Shown one piece after another: positions 36,313 through 45,072 of a stretch of 64,000 nucleotides of DNA. Under the pieces are notes generated by a model. It made no database searches and was not told the DNA's origin. It was given only the letters and a program-made list of their open reading frames with translations. Position numbers and translations under genes: made by a program. Origin of the DNA: Mesorhizobium sp. 65-26 (GTDB lineage: Bacteria; Pseudomonadota; Alphaproteobacteria; Rhizobiales; Rhizobiaceae); contig MKVL01000010.1 of the NCBI GenBank assembly GCA_001899205.1, positions 267,914-331,913 on the forward strand, given 5' to 3'. The stretch's first letter is position 1, and the number at the start of each line of letters is the position of its first letter.

Positions 36313-37071
36313 ATGTCTACGTTGTTTGGGTTCTCTTTCTACGTTTCCTTTCTGCTGTTCGCCTGCCTGGGGCTCGTCGTCTACGGGGTGTCGCTGCTTC
36401 TGCTGAAGCTCTACAATCGCCGGGCGGCCCGCGACCCCTCGTCATTTCCGATCGGCGCGTTCATCGGCACCATTTCCACCGCCTGGGCCCTCTCGCTCGG
36501 CTTCGTGGCGGCGGATGTGTGGTCGATCAGCTCGCGCGCCGACCTTGCCACCACCAGGGAGCGGTCCGCCATTCTGCGGCTGCTGGCAACGGCGCATCCG
36601 GACGTGCTGAACAAACCCGAACTGAAGAAGGCCGTCGAGAACTACCGCGACCTGGTCGTTTCGGACGAATGGCGCGCCCATGACAACGAAGAGCCCTCGG
36701 AGGAGGTCGAGAGGGCGATCCTCGCCATCCGGGTGCAAGTCCGGTCCGTCGCCATGGACGGCACGCCCGCGCCGATCGTCACCCAACTGGTCAACGATTT
36801 CGACGAATTGCAGGACGCTCGAAACGACCGACTGGCCGTCGCCAGCAGTTCGGTCGATGAATACAAATGGTACCTGGTCGTAGCGCTGACTTTCCTGACG
36901 GCGGCGGCGATCGCCGCGACCCATGCCGACCGTCCGCAGGCGGGAAAGCAGGCGCTGCTGCTCTATTCGCTCGCCGCCTCGATCAGCCTCTGGATATTGG
37001 CGATCCACGCCAATCCCTATACCGGTGCCGGTCAGATCGAACCGACGCTGCTGTATTCCAGCCAAAGGTGA
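36313..37071 (+). CDS. DUF4239 (bestrophin-like) membrane protein
   Basis: A 252-residue membrane protein: two N-terminal transmembrane helices (LFACLGLVVYGVSLLLLKLY and GTISTAWALSLGFVAADVWS), a cytoplasmic or periplasmic acidic helical middle (about 75-175), and two C-terminal helices (YLVVALTFLTAAAIAATHAD and LLLYSLAASISLWILAIHAN). The layout matches DUF4239, distantly related to bestrophin channels. ATG 36313 follows GGGAAG; ATG 36280 is an alternative. Role unknown. Confidence 0.78.
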   Translation: MSTLFGFSFYVSFLLFACLGLVVYGVSLLLLKLYNRRAARDPSSFPIGAFIGTISTAWALSLGFVAADVWSISSRADLATTRERSAILRLLATAHPDVLNKPELKKAVENYRDLVVSDEWRAHDNEEPSEEVERAILAIRVQVRSVAMDGTPAPIVTQLVNDFDELQDARNDRLAVASSSVDEYKWYLVVALTFLTAAAIAATHADRPQAGKQALLLYSLAASISLWILAIHANPYTGAGQIEPTLLYSSQR

Positions 37072-37180
37072 TTGTGGACGCGTTCTGAGCGGGAAGCGCG
37101 TTTTGCGCGACCTGCCGGCACACTCAAGCGCCGAGCCTTTGTACTGGAAGTGCTCCACCCGTCGCCGCTGCGCGGCGTTT

Positions 37181-37206
37181 CCTTTCCTCCTGAAGGAGAG
37201 GAAAGG
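37181..37206. repeat. inverted repeat between convergent genes
   Basis: CCTTTCCTC (37181-37189) pairs perfectly with GAGGAAAGG (37198-37206). It lies between the convergent DUF4239 and patatin genes and may act as a terminator or be a copy of a short intergenic repeat. Confidence 0.5.
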
Positions 37207-37241
37207 AGCTTGGTTCGGCAAGAATTCTTTCGTGCGGCAGT

Positions 37242-38690
37242 CTAGCGTTCGGCGTGGGGAAACAGTTCACGCTCGCTGACGCCCGCGCTTCTGCGCACAT
37301 CGGCCACTGCGCCCGACAGGTGGTCGTTGCGGGCCACCACGCGGCGCCCGGCGGCCACCAGCCTGTCGACCTCGGAGGCCGGCAAGGTCAGGCGTGTCGG
37401 GATCCGGTTCAACTCCATCGCGGTTTCCGGATCGAGGTCGGAAAAGGACAGGTGCTCGACCGTCGTGTCTACATCGCGACAGTTCCAACCGGCTGTCGTG
37501 CCGCGGATCCGCCGGACCTGGTCGAGCGACAGCCCGCAGCGGTATTTCACCAACTGATCATGCCATATCGACACGGCCTGCCGCAGCGCGTCGATCTCGT
37601 CGCGCAGGGATGCCGACATGCTGGTGGCTGTCGCCGCCAGCAGGAGCTTGCCGATCGGCAGGTTGTTCATGTCCCGGCTCCAGCTTTCGGTCTGGCCGCG
37701 CCCGGCATCGGCGATCACGAAGATGAAGTGGCGCAGCTTCACCGCCTGCTCGGCCGACAGCGGGCCGTGCGGACTGTCGGCCGCCGCCCGCTCCAGCACG
37801 AAGCCGGTGACGCCCAGATTGTCCGTCAGCCCGCCATCCAGCAGCCTGACATAGTTGAGGTCCGGGTTGCGCTGATAAGCCTCGAGCGCCTCGGCATAGG
37901 CCTGCAGGCGGATCGAATGCCGCCGGTCGGCCAGCGCCTGCGTCAGCCAGTCCGGCCGGCTGTAGTCGCAACGCGTTCTCTTGGCCTGCAGGACCACCGG
38001 GCTGAAGACGACGGGGAACGCCGCCGAGGCCGCGACGGCGTCGGCGATGCGCACCTTGTCGAGATCGCTGCACAGCGCGGCGAAGGTGTCGTAGGTGAAC
38101 AGGAACGGCGTGCGGTTGTAGATGTCCGATGCGTTGATCCAGATCGTCGGCGCGTTCGGCCATCTGAAGCGCGCGAACTCGGCCCGGTCGAAGAGGTTGT
38201 TGTCGAGCCAGCGCGCAAACGAGCTTCGGTCGTTCACGCCGCCGGACAAGGCCCGCGACAGCGCGACCGGCGACAGCTTGCTGGTCCGCATGGTGGCTTC
38301 CGGGTTCTGATGGAGGAACCTGCGATCCAGGTCGCGATAGTCGTTTCGGCCCTTGTAGCCGAAATAGGCCGCAACCACCGCGCCGCCCGAGACGCCGGAC
38401 ATCATCCTGATGTTGTCGACCATTGAGCGGCGATAAGGGATTTCGTCGATCACGATGTCGTCCAGCGCGGTCAGCACGCCGTAGGAGAAAGCGGCCGCCC
38501 GCATGCCGCCGCCCGAAAAGGCGAGCGCCATCACCGTGGAGCCGTCGTCGCCGTCGTCGGCTATGAATTTCGGCGTGGGCGGCGGAGCATCCGAACCGAC
38601 GAGATTGATCGGGCCGACATCCTTGGCCACGCAAGCGCAGAGGATTGCCAGCGAGGCAACCAACGCGCAAATAGACCTCAGTCCGATCAT
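37242..38690 (-). CDS. patatin-like phospholipase, probable lipoprotein
   Basis: A 482-residue patatin-family lipid acyl hydrolase. A lipoprotein-type signal ends at LCAC (Cys20), so it should be anchored in a membrane facing the periplasm or outside. The oxyanion-hole loop SGGGMRAAAFSYG (59-71), nucleophile elbow GVSGG (Ser101) and the DGG of LLDGGLTDN that supplies the dyad aspartate are intact. A long C-terminal region (~330-482) has no recognisable fold. Likely acts on phospholipids. Confidence 0.9.
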   Translation of the reverse strand: MIGLRSICALVASLAILCACVAKDVGPINLVGSDAPPPTPKFIADDGDDGSTVMALAFSGGGMRAAAFSYGVLTALDDIVIDEIPYRRSMVDNIRMMSGVSGGAVVAAYFGYKGRNDYRDLDRRFLHQNPEATMRTSKLSPVALSRALSGGVNDRSSFARWLDNNLFDRAEFARFRWPNAPTIWINASDIYNRTPFLFTYDTFAALCSDLDKVRIADAVAASAAFPVVFSPVVLQAKRTRCDYSRPDWLTQALADRRHSIRLQAYAEALEAYQRNPDLNYVRLLDGGLTDNLGVTGFVLERAAADSPHGPLSAEQAVKLRHFIFVIADAGRGQTESWSRDMNNLPIGKLLLAATATSMSASLRDEIDALRQAVSIWHDQLVKYRCGLSLDQVRRIRGTTAGWNCRDVDTTVEHLSFSDLDPETAMELNRIPTRLTLPASEVDRLVAAGRRVVARNDHLSGAVADVRRSAGVSERELFPHAER

Positions 38691-38910
38691 GTTCAGCCCT
38701 GCCCGATTTTTCCCTATTGGCCTCTTGATGGCGGAGGCGTCAATCCTGCGAAGACTATTTTCGGCCCTCGTTTCCTGCCCGTTGGCGCGTTAACCTTGAA
38801 TGTCCGCACAATTGCCGGTTTCCACTCGGCCAAATTTGACGAGAGATCATGGATTTGCAGAGGAAACTTGGTGCTTTATGCTGCTTGCGAGCGATGTCGT
38901 TTCCCGGCGC

Positions 38911-39639
38911 TCATACACCAAGTCGTCGGAATTCTTCGGCGCAGGCGCGGCTCGCAAGGGCGAGCAGGGCCTCGCCGTGTTCGGGCTGGGCGAGCCCGGA
39001 ATGGGAGCCCACGCGGCCATCCGGAAACTGCCTGCGATGCTCCTCGGCGGGGCCGTGCCTGTCGCCGGCATGAGCGGCGATGAAGTCGGGCGACAGCCTG
39101 GCCGGCGCCAGCACGTCGTCGCGCTTGACGATGCGGTGCGTGTGCCGGGTGATCGCGACCTCCGAGGGCGTGGCGTGCATGCCCTCCCAATCGCCGTAGA
39201 GCTCCCGCCGTAGCGCCTGCACCTCGGGGAATTCCCACCATGAGCGTATCGCGATCGCCAGGCCGGGATGGTCCCGCGCCTCGGCGCGCAGCGGCTCCAG
39301 ATTGGCGCCATGTCCGTTGAGGAAGAAGACGCGCCGGAAGCCGTGCGCCGACAGGCTGTGGAGAATGTCGTGCAAGACCAGACGGAAGGTCGGCACCGTG
39401 ACCGAGATGGTGCCGGCGAACGCCATGTTGAAGGGCGCGGGCGTGTAGGCGATGGTTGGCAGGACCAGCGCTTGCGCAAGCTCGCCAGCGCCGTCGGCGA
39501 CAGCCTGGGCGCAGATGGCATCCGTGCCTATGATGCCGAGCGGACCATGCTGTTCCGTCGAGCCGACGGGCACGATCACGCCGTCGCTATGGCCGAGATA
39601 GGCGTCGACCTCTTCCCACGTGCTTGTGTCCAGCCTCAT
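38911..39639 (-). CDS. creatininase-family amidohydrolase
   Basis: A 242-residue member of the creatinine amidohydrolase/MftE group. Metal-binding motifs are visible: VGSTEQHGPLGIIGTD near residue 28 and FFLNGHGANLEPLR near 105, plus the MHATPSEVAIT segment. The family hydrolyses cyclic amides or peptide-like bonds (creatinine, formamidopyrimidines, mycofactocin precursor). It is the third gene of a leftward ABC locus, so it probably hydrolyses the imported compound. ATG 39639 has better spacing to GGGGA than the TTG at 39645. Confidence 0.85.
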   Translation of the reverse strand: MRLDTSTWEEVDAYLGHSDGVIVPVGSTEQHGPLGIIGTDAICAQAVADGAGELAQALVLPTIAYTPAPFNMAFAGTISVTVPTFRLVLHDILHSLSAHGFRRVFFLNGHGANLEPLRAEARDHPGLAIAIRSWWEFPEVQALRRELYGDWEGMHATPSEVAITRHTHRIVKRDDVLAPARLSPDFIAAHAGDRHGPAEEHRRQFPDGRVGSHSGLAQPEHGEALLALASRACAEEFRRLGV

Positions 39640-39652
39640 CGCCAACGATCCC

Positions 39653-40441
39653 CTAGATGCCCTTTCCGGGCAGGCGCATGCGCCCCTCCAGCCGTCGCAC
39701 CAGATGCGAGACGATCAGGATCAGCACGAGATATTCCAGGACGAGGAAGGTGTAGATTTCGAGTGGCCGGTACTCTACCAGCGTCAATTCATTGGCGCGG
39801 CGCGTGAGTTCCTGGAAGCCGATGACCGAGACCAGCGACGACATCTTCAGCACATAGACGAACTGGTTGCCGAGGGCCGGCAGGATGGCGCGCACCACCT
39901 GCGGCAGGACGATGAGCCGCAACGTGCGGAGTTGGCTGAGGCCGAGGCTACGGGCGGCTTCCGACTGGCCCTTGTCGAAGGACTGCAGGCCGCTGCGGAA
40001 GATTTCGGCGGTGAAGGCCGAATCCGAGATGGCGACGCTGATCAGCCCGGTGGTGATCACCGATAGCTGGATGCCAGTGAGGATCGGCAGCCCGTAGAAG
40101 ACCCACAGGATGAACACCAGGATCGGGATCGAGCGGAAGACCTCGACATAGACGCGCGCGCCAAGCACCGGCACGCGACGCCCCGAGAGCGCGGCCATAG
40201 CCACCACCAGGCCAACCGCCATCGACAGGACGGAGGCGGCGAGCGAGATCGCGACAGTCGAGCCGAAGCCGGTGAGCAGGAAGGCGAGGTTGCGCTGGCC
40301 CCTGGCCTCGAAGGGCGACAGGAAATGCCAGTTCCAGGCATAGGTCGACTGCGCGCAGCCGGCCAGCACCAGACAGGCCAAGAGCGTCAGCGCGAGCGCC
40401 AGATGGCGTCGCGCCGACGCCGGCTTGAACCCTTTCGCCAT
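39653..40441 (-). CDS. amino-acid-type ABC transporter permease
   Basis: A 262-residue inner-membrane permease with about five transmembrane segments. The cytoplasmic loop SEAARSLGLSQLRTLRLIVL is the ATPase-contact motif of the HAAT family. Starts three bases after the binding-protein gene ends. No ATPase gene is in the cluster, so it must borrow one. Confidence 0.9.
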   Translation of the reverse strand: MAKGFKPASARRHLALALTLLACLVLAGCAQSTYAWNWHFLSPFEARGQRNLAFLLTGFGSTVAISLAASVLSMAVGLVVAMAALSGRRVPVLGARVYVEVFRSIPILVFILWVFYGLPILTGIQLSVITTGLISVAISDSAFTAEIFRSGLQSFDKGQSEAARSLGLSQLRTLRLIVLPQVVRAILPALGNQFVYVLKMSSLVSVIGFQELTRRANELTLVEYRPLEIYTFLVLEYLVLILIVSHLVRRLEGRMRLPGKGI

Positions 40442-40444
40442 GCT

Positions 40445-41260
40445 TCAGGCGCGGCCCAGCCACTTATGCCCGAGATCATCGAAGAAGCCTTCGGTCCTGC
40501 GCAGCGTCGTCCAGGTATTGACGAAATTCAGCCAGACGAGGTCTTCCTGGCCGACCACATAGGCCAGCGGCCGGCGGTTGCGCAGCTCGGAAGCGGGCAC
40601 CAGCACTTCGAGGTCCTTGAACTGGTTGACCAGCGAGGCGGCCTCGATGTTGGAGGTGATCGTCACGTCGGCCCTTCCGGCGAGCACTTCCTGGAAGCCG
40701 GTGGCGGGAGACTGCACCGCCTGGATGGTGGCGGACGGGAAATGCTGGCGCGCCTGCTGCTCGAACACGGTGCCGAGGCTGACCGCGACCTTGACGCCGT
40801 CGGCATTGATCGCGCCCCAGTCGGCGAAGCGCCCGGCATTGGCCTTGAGCGCCAGCGGCACGGTGCCCACTTCGGCATAGGGAACCGAGAAGGCGGCGAC
40901 GCGGGCGCGCGGGATGCTGATGGACGCGCCGGAGAAGATGTCGAAACGGTCGGCGCTGAGGCCCGCCGTCAGCGTGGCCCATTCGGTGGCCACCCACTCG
41001 ACCTTGACGTCCAGTTCCTTGGCCAGCGCCGTCAGCGCGTCGATGTCGTAGCCCTGGTACGTGTTTGTCGTGGTGTCGCGGAACGACATCGGATTGAAAT
41101 CGCCTGTCGTGCCGACCCGCAGCACGCCATTGTCGAGGATGCGCGCGAGGCGCGAACCCGCCGCCGGCGCCGGTGCCTGGGCGGAGGCGGCGCTGACCAG
41201 CGATGCGCTGACGCCCGCCCCAACCACCATTGCTCCAAAAAGATCGCGTCTGTTCATCAT
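40445..41260 (-). CDS. amino-acid-type ABC transporter substrate-binding protein, Tat-like signal
   Basis: A 271-residue family 3 binding protein. The N-terminus MMNRRDLFGAMVVGAG is a twin-arginine-type signal, unusual for this class, ending at ASAQA. The mature part has GVLRVGTTGDFNPMSF and YDIDALTALAKELDVKVE. It resembles cyclohexadienyl-dehydratase-like binding proteins, but the ligand is undetermined. With the permease and creatininase it forms one transcript. Confidence 0.88.
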   Translation of the reverse strand: MMNRRDLFGAMVVGAGVSASLVSAASAQAPAPAAGSRLARILDNGVLRVGTTGDFNPMSFRDTTTNTYQGYDIDALTALAKELDVKVEWVATEWATLTAGLSADRFDIFSGASISIPRARVAAFSVPYAEVGTVPLALKANAGRFADWGAINADGVKVAVSLGTVFEQQARQHFPSATIQAVQSPATGFQEVLAGRADVTITSNIEAASLVNQFKDLEVLVPASELRNRRPLAYVVGQEDLVWLNFVNTWTTLRRTEGFFDDLGHKWLGRA

Positions 41261-41656
41261 GCCTTGCCTTTGTTCGCGGGTTGCCCGGTGAGCCTAGATC
41301 CCCCGGCGCGGCGGCCCGGATGCTCGTTTCCGCCGGCCCGCGCCGTGGTCGGAGGGCGTGGCGGAGAGCGCGCCGGGTCAGGATCGCCACGCCGGCGAAA
41401 TCAACCTTGATGATGTCTATATATTCACTATACATTGTGCAAGTGGTTGAAATAAAAGCTTTTTATTCCTGACCATTTCTTTCTAACGAAACCCTGTCCG
41501 GCGATGCCTGGGTTTCAAGATGCGTGAATGAGGCAGGACATGATTGCGTTTCCCACCCGATTTGAAGGCAAGAACATTCTCGCGCGGCGAGGCCCGGGAA
41601 GGGCCGGGGCCGCCGGCCCGGCCCGCCTGGCGCCGGCGTGAGCGGAGGCCGCCGCG
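41261..41656. other. divergent intergenic region with AT-rich promoter block
   Basis: The 396-bp gap separates the leftward transporter locus and the rightward DszB-like gene. A strongly AT-rich block at about 41405-41475 contains TATATATTCACTATA and the near-palindrome AATAAAAGCTTTTTATT (41451-41467), which may bind a regulator of both transcripts. No gene seen. Confidence 0.5.
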
Positions 41657-42721
41657 ATGGACATTGATACGCTCTGGTACACGCGGTGTCCGGCACCGAC
41701 CGCGGCGACCATCGCCATTCGCGAGGGCTGGCTGGATCAGGAATTCGCGCCGGACGGCATTGCCGTGCGCTCGCTGGCCTCGTCGCCGGACAAGGCGGTC
41801 CACCTGTCCCACTACCGGCACACGCAGCCGAACTCCTTCCGGTTCGGCGGCTATGTGCCGCCGCTGATCTCGCGCTCGCGCGGCACCGACATCAAGGCGA
41901 TCGGCATCGCCTGGCACGACCGGCTGCATGGCGTGTTCGCGCTGCCGGGCTCGGGCATCGAAAGCGTGGCCGACCTCAGGGGAAAGCGCCTTGCCGTGCC
42001 GGTTCGGCTCAACGACGATGTCGACTGGTGGCGTGCCTCTGTGCTGGGCGGCTACAAGGCGCTGTTCGGGCAGGGGGCGCTCGCGCCCGGCGACGTCGAA
42101 TTGGTCGAGATCCCGATCGAGCGCGAATATGTCGCCGACGCTACGGCCGGCGCCGCCAGCGGACAGTCGCTGTGGGGCGCCGTCAGCCAGTTCGCCGTGC
42201 AGCGGCAGGAAATCGCCGCGCTCTACAGGGGCGAGGTCGACGCCATCTACAGCGACGGCGCGCTGAGCGCCATACTGACGGCGACGACCGGCGCGCGGCT
42301 GGTGGCGCCGATCGCCGGCAACGAGGACGACAGCCAGGGCTACGGCACACCCTGCGTGCTGACCGTGTCGGGCGCGCTGCTCGATCGCCGGCCGGACCTC
42401 GTGGCGCGCTGGGTGGCGCGCCTGCTGGACGCCCGGGACTGGGCGCTGGCCAACGCCGACGACACGCATCGCCTGTTCGCACGCGAGACCGGCCTGCCCG
42501 AGGACTTGCTCCACCGCGCCTATTCACCACGGCTTGTCGGGCAGGCGGATATTTCGCTTTCGCCCGGACGGCTCACGCTGCTCGAGGCGAAATACAGGCA
42601 TCTCCACGACGCGGGCTTCCTTGCCGCGCCGTTCGGCTTCGACGGCTTCGTCGATGCGCGTCCCCTGCGGGACGCACTCGCCCTGCGGGCGGCCCGCGCG
42701 ACAGCGCTGGCCGTCTGGTAG
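41657..42721 (+). CDS. DszB-like (NMT1/SsuA fold) protein without signal peptide
   Basis: A 354-residue protein of the periplasmic-binding-protein fold but without any export signal. The N-terminus WYTRCPAPTAATIAI (Cys11) and HYRHTQPNSFRFGGYVPPLI (His52, Arg62) resemble the region in the desulfinase DszB that holds its Cys27, His60 and Arg70; the His-to-Arg spacing of ten residues is kept. I infer a cytoplasmic hydrolase of the DszB type (sulfinate or related acid release), although automatic annotation would call it an ABC binding protein. GGAGG precedes ATG. A Rieske oxygenase gene follows after 27 bp. Confidence 0.72.
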   Translation: MDIDTLWYTRCPAPTAATIAIREGWLDQEFAPDGIAVRSLASSPDKAVHLSHYRHTQPNSFRFGGYVPPLISRSRGTDIKAIGIAWHDRLHGVFALPGSGIESVADLRGKRLAVPVRLNDDVDWWRASVLGGYKALFGQGALAPGDVELVEIPIEREYVADATAGAASGQSLWGAVSQFAVQRQEIAALYRGEVDAIYSDGALSAILTATTGARLVAPIAGNEDDSQGYGTPCVLTVSGALLDRRPDLVARWVARLLDARDWALANADDTHRLFARETGLPEDLLHRAYSPRLVGQADISLSPGRLTLLEAKYRHLHDAGFLAAPFGFDGFVDARPLRDALALRAARATALAVW

Positions 42722-42748
42722 CTCTCATTGCATGGAAAGGACCCCTGA

Positions 42749-44083
42749 ATGACAGAAACACTGACCGCCGCGAAGCCGGCGAAATATGCCGGCTACCATC
42801 AACGCGAAGTCCCCGGCACCGACCGCGAGCTGACGGCCGTGGGGCCGGGAACGCCCTTCGGCGAGTATGTCCGCTCCGCCTGGCAGCCGATCTGCCTGTC
42901 GTCGCAGCTTGGCGACCTGCCGCTTGCGATACGCATCCTGGGCGAGGACCTCGTCGCCTTCCGCGACAAGTCCGGCCGCGTCGGCGTGCTGCACCGCCAT
43001 TGCGCGCATCGCGGCGCCTCGCTTGAGTTCGGCGTGCTGATGGAGCATGGCATCTCGTGTTGCTATCACGGCTGGCACTTCGACATAGACGGCACCATCC
43101 TGGCGACCCCGGCCGAGCCGCCGACGACCCGCATCAAGGACAAGATCGTCCAGGGCGCCTATCCGACCATCGAGCTGCACGGGCTCGTCTTTGCCTATTT
43201 CGGTGACCCAGCGCACGTGCCGCCGCCGCCGCGCCTGGACACGGCCGAGGACGAGCGCGTCGAGCTGAAGCCGTTCGTGCTGTCCATTCCCTGCAACTGG
43301 CTGCAGGTCTACGAAAACAGCCAGGACCCGGTGCATGTGGTGTGGCTGCACGCCCGTATCGCCGGCGCGCATTTCGACGAATCCAACGCGGCCGAGCAGG
43401 AGCTCGACTTCCTCGAGACGCCGCTGGGCATGATGAACGTGCAGACGCGGCGCTGGGGCGACGCTGTGTGGACGCGCAATGTCGAATGCATCCTGCCCAA
43501 CCTCAACCAGACCGGCGCCCTGTGGGAAAGCGCGGACACCGAAAAGGTGTTCCAGCGGGTCGGCCTGACGCGCTGGATCGTGCCCATAGACGACACCAAC
43601 TCGCTGCAGATCGGCTGGCGGCACCTGGGCAGCCATCTGGACCCGGCCGGCAAGGACCGGCCGGAGGCGATCGGCGTCAACACGATCGACTTCGAGGGGC
43701 AGGACGACAGCACCACCTACGAACAGCGCCAGCGGCGGCCGGGCGACTATGACGCGCAGGTCTCGCAGCGGCCGGTCGCGGTGCACGCGCTGGAGCACCT
43801 GGTGCTGTCCGACAAGGGCGTCGTGCTGCTGCGCTGGCTGCTGCGCAGGGCCGTGCGCGCCTTCGCCGAGGGCAAGCGGCCGCCGGCCGTCGGGCTCGAC
43901 CAGCTCTCGACCTTCACGCAGGACACCGTTACCCTCCTGCCGCAAGGTGAGGGCGACGACCGCACCTTGCTGCGCCGCCACGGCGCGCTCGTGGCCGAGG
44001 CCGTGCTGGCCAGCGCAGGCAGGACGCCGGCGGAGCGCGAGGCGATCGTTCGCGAGGCGGTCACGGGGCTGAGGCAGGGGTGA
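42749..44083 (+). CDS. Rieske non-heme iron oxygenase, large subunit
   Basis: A 444-residue aromatic-ring hydroxylase or O-demethylase alpha subunit. The Rieske cluster ligands are Cys85, His87, Cys104 and His107 (HRHCAHRG and CCYHGWHF). The catalytic iron site lies in ENSQDPVHVVWLH (about 190-203). It belongs to the group acting on plant-type or aromatic carboxylates, but the substrate is unknown. No reductase or ferredoxin gene is adjacent, so electron donors are encoded elsewhere. AAAGGA precedes ATG. Confidence 0.9.
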   Translation: MTETLTAAKPAKYAGYHQREVPGTDRELTAVGPGTPFGEYVRSAWQPICLSSQLGDLPLAIRILGEDLVAFRDKSGRVGVLHRHCAHRGASLEFGVLMEHGISCCYHGWHFDIDGTILATPAEPPTTRIKDKIVQGAYPTIELHGLVFAYFGDPAHVPPPPRLDTAEDERVELKPFVLSIPCNWLQVYENSQDPVHVVWLHARIAGAHFDESNAAEQELDFLETPLGMMNVQTRRWGDAVWTRNVECILPNLNQTGALWESADTEKVFQRVGLTRWIVPIDDTNSLQIGWRHLGSHLDPAGKDRPEAIGVNTIDFEGQDDSTTYEQRQRRPGDYDAQVSQRPVAVHALEHLVLSDKGVVLLRWLLRRAVRAFAEGKRPPAVGLDQLSTFTQDTVTLLPQGEGDDRTLLRRHGALVAEAVLASAGRTPAEREAIVREAVTGLRQG

Positions 44084-44098
44084 AGAGCGGAACGGCGA

Positions 44099-44127
44099 GG
44101 GTGCGGGCGATCAACCGCCCCGCACCC
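44099..44127 (+). terminator. hairpin after the Rieske oxygenase gene
   Basis: GGGTGCGGG (44099-44107) pairs perfectly with 44119-44127. It lies 16 bp after the stop codon; no T run follows, so Rho-independent termination is uncertain. Confidence 0.5.
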
Positions 44128-44272
44128 GTGGTGCGGCTGAGGGACCTTTCGGAACGCGCCGCCTTTCTCGCAATTCGCACCGCTTTGCCTTGAGGTCGGG
44201 GCCCGGCCGGATGTAACCTTGCATCCGCGAGTTTCCCGCTCAAGATCGAACCCTTGCGAGAGTACATGGACG

Positions 44273-44617
44273 ATGAAGACTATAATTGCCGCATTTTTTC
44301 TGTCGGCGCTTCTGGTGACCGGCGCATCCGCCCAGTTCCTCGGACCCAGCAAGTCGGGGCACATCCAGACGGTCGAGACAGTCCAGAAAGGGCGCCGGGG
44401 ACAGGACGTCGCGCTGGAGGGTTTCGTCGTCAAGCATCTGCGCGACAGCTACTATCTGTTCCGGGACCAGACCGGCGAGATCCGCGTCAGGATCGACAGG
44501 CCCCGCTGGCGCGGCCGCACGGTGACCTCCAAGATGCCGGTCCGGCTGACCGGGAGGATCGACCGCGAGGTCAGGGAGCTTTATGTCAATGTCTCGCGTG
44601 TGGATGTGCTGAAGTAG
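44273..44617 (+). CDS. YgiW/YdeI-family OB-fold stress protein
   Basis: A 114-residue periplasmic protein with a signal peptide ending ASA and the bacterial OB-fold (BOF) layout: VALEGFVVKHLRDSYYLFRD followed by GEIRVRIDRPRW and VRLTGRIDRE. Members such as YgiW and VisP are linked to stress resistance and binding of small ligands. The frame opens upstream, but ATG 44273 starts at the signal peptide. Confidence 0.85.
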   Translation: MKTIIAAFFLSALLVTGASAQFLGPSKSGHIQTVETVQKGRRGQDVALEGFVVKHLRDSYYLFRDQTGEIRVRIDRPRWRGRTVTSKMPVRLTGRIDREVRELYVNVSRVDVLK

Positions 44618-45072
44618 CGGTCGGGATTGCTGACGAGGGCTTATCCATCCCCGCAGTTAGTCGCATCGGTATCCAGACCTCCATTCGTTCGAGGAGCTAC
44701 TCTCTTCACGGCACTCGGGCTACGTCAAAAGCGGCCTTAGCCTTTCGCCGCCAGAATTTCCAATTGAAGCTCGCCCGCGCGGATCGGGCGTGCCTGCGAG
44801 AGCTAGGAACCGGAAGGCCGGCCATTGCTCGCGTGCTGCAATTTTGAGGCTCTGAGTTGGCTATCGAATATTCAGTTTTTTGTCAGTTCAACATTCGAGG
44901 ACCTGCGGGGGGAGCGTCGAGCAGCCCAGCACACGGTGATCCATGAACGATACGAGAGCGCGTAGCTGTCCTTCAATATCGTGAGATTCAAAGCCGGGCG
45001 CAACTCAGGATCACCATCCCGCCCCGCGCCCGGCTTTGCCTCATCGGCACCCGGTCCCAACCAGCCCCGCGC
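44618..45072. other. intergenic region without identifiable gene
   Basis: A 455-bp gap between the YgiW-like gene and the convergent flotillin gene. It has lower GC content than its flanks. A 62-codon minus frame (44872-45060) includes LNLTILKDSYALSYRSW, but nothing supports it as a gene. It may be a decayed sequence. Confidence 0.4.

Noticed and set aside
41657-42721. Annotation as an ordinary ABC transporter substrate-binding protein
   Set aside because: It lacks a signal peptide, has no permease or ATPase of the NitT/TauT type nearby, and shows DszB-like Cys, His and Arg positions.
44872-45060. 62-codon minus frame in the gap upstream of the flotillin gene's end
   Set aside because: No ribosome site, no family match and only a short plausible stretch; reported as an empty gap.
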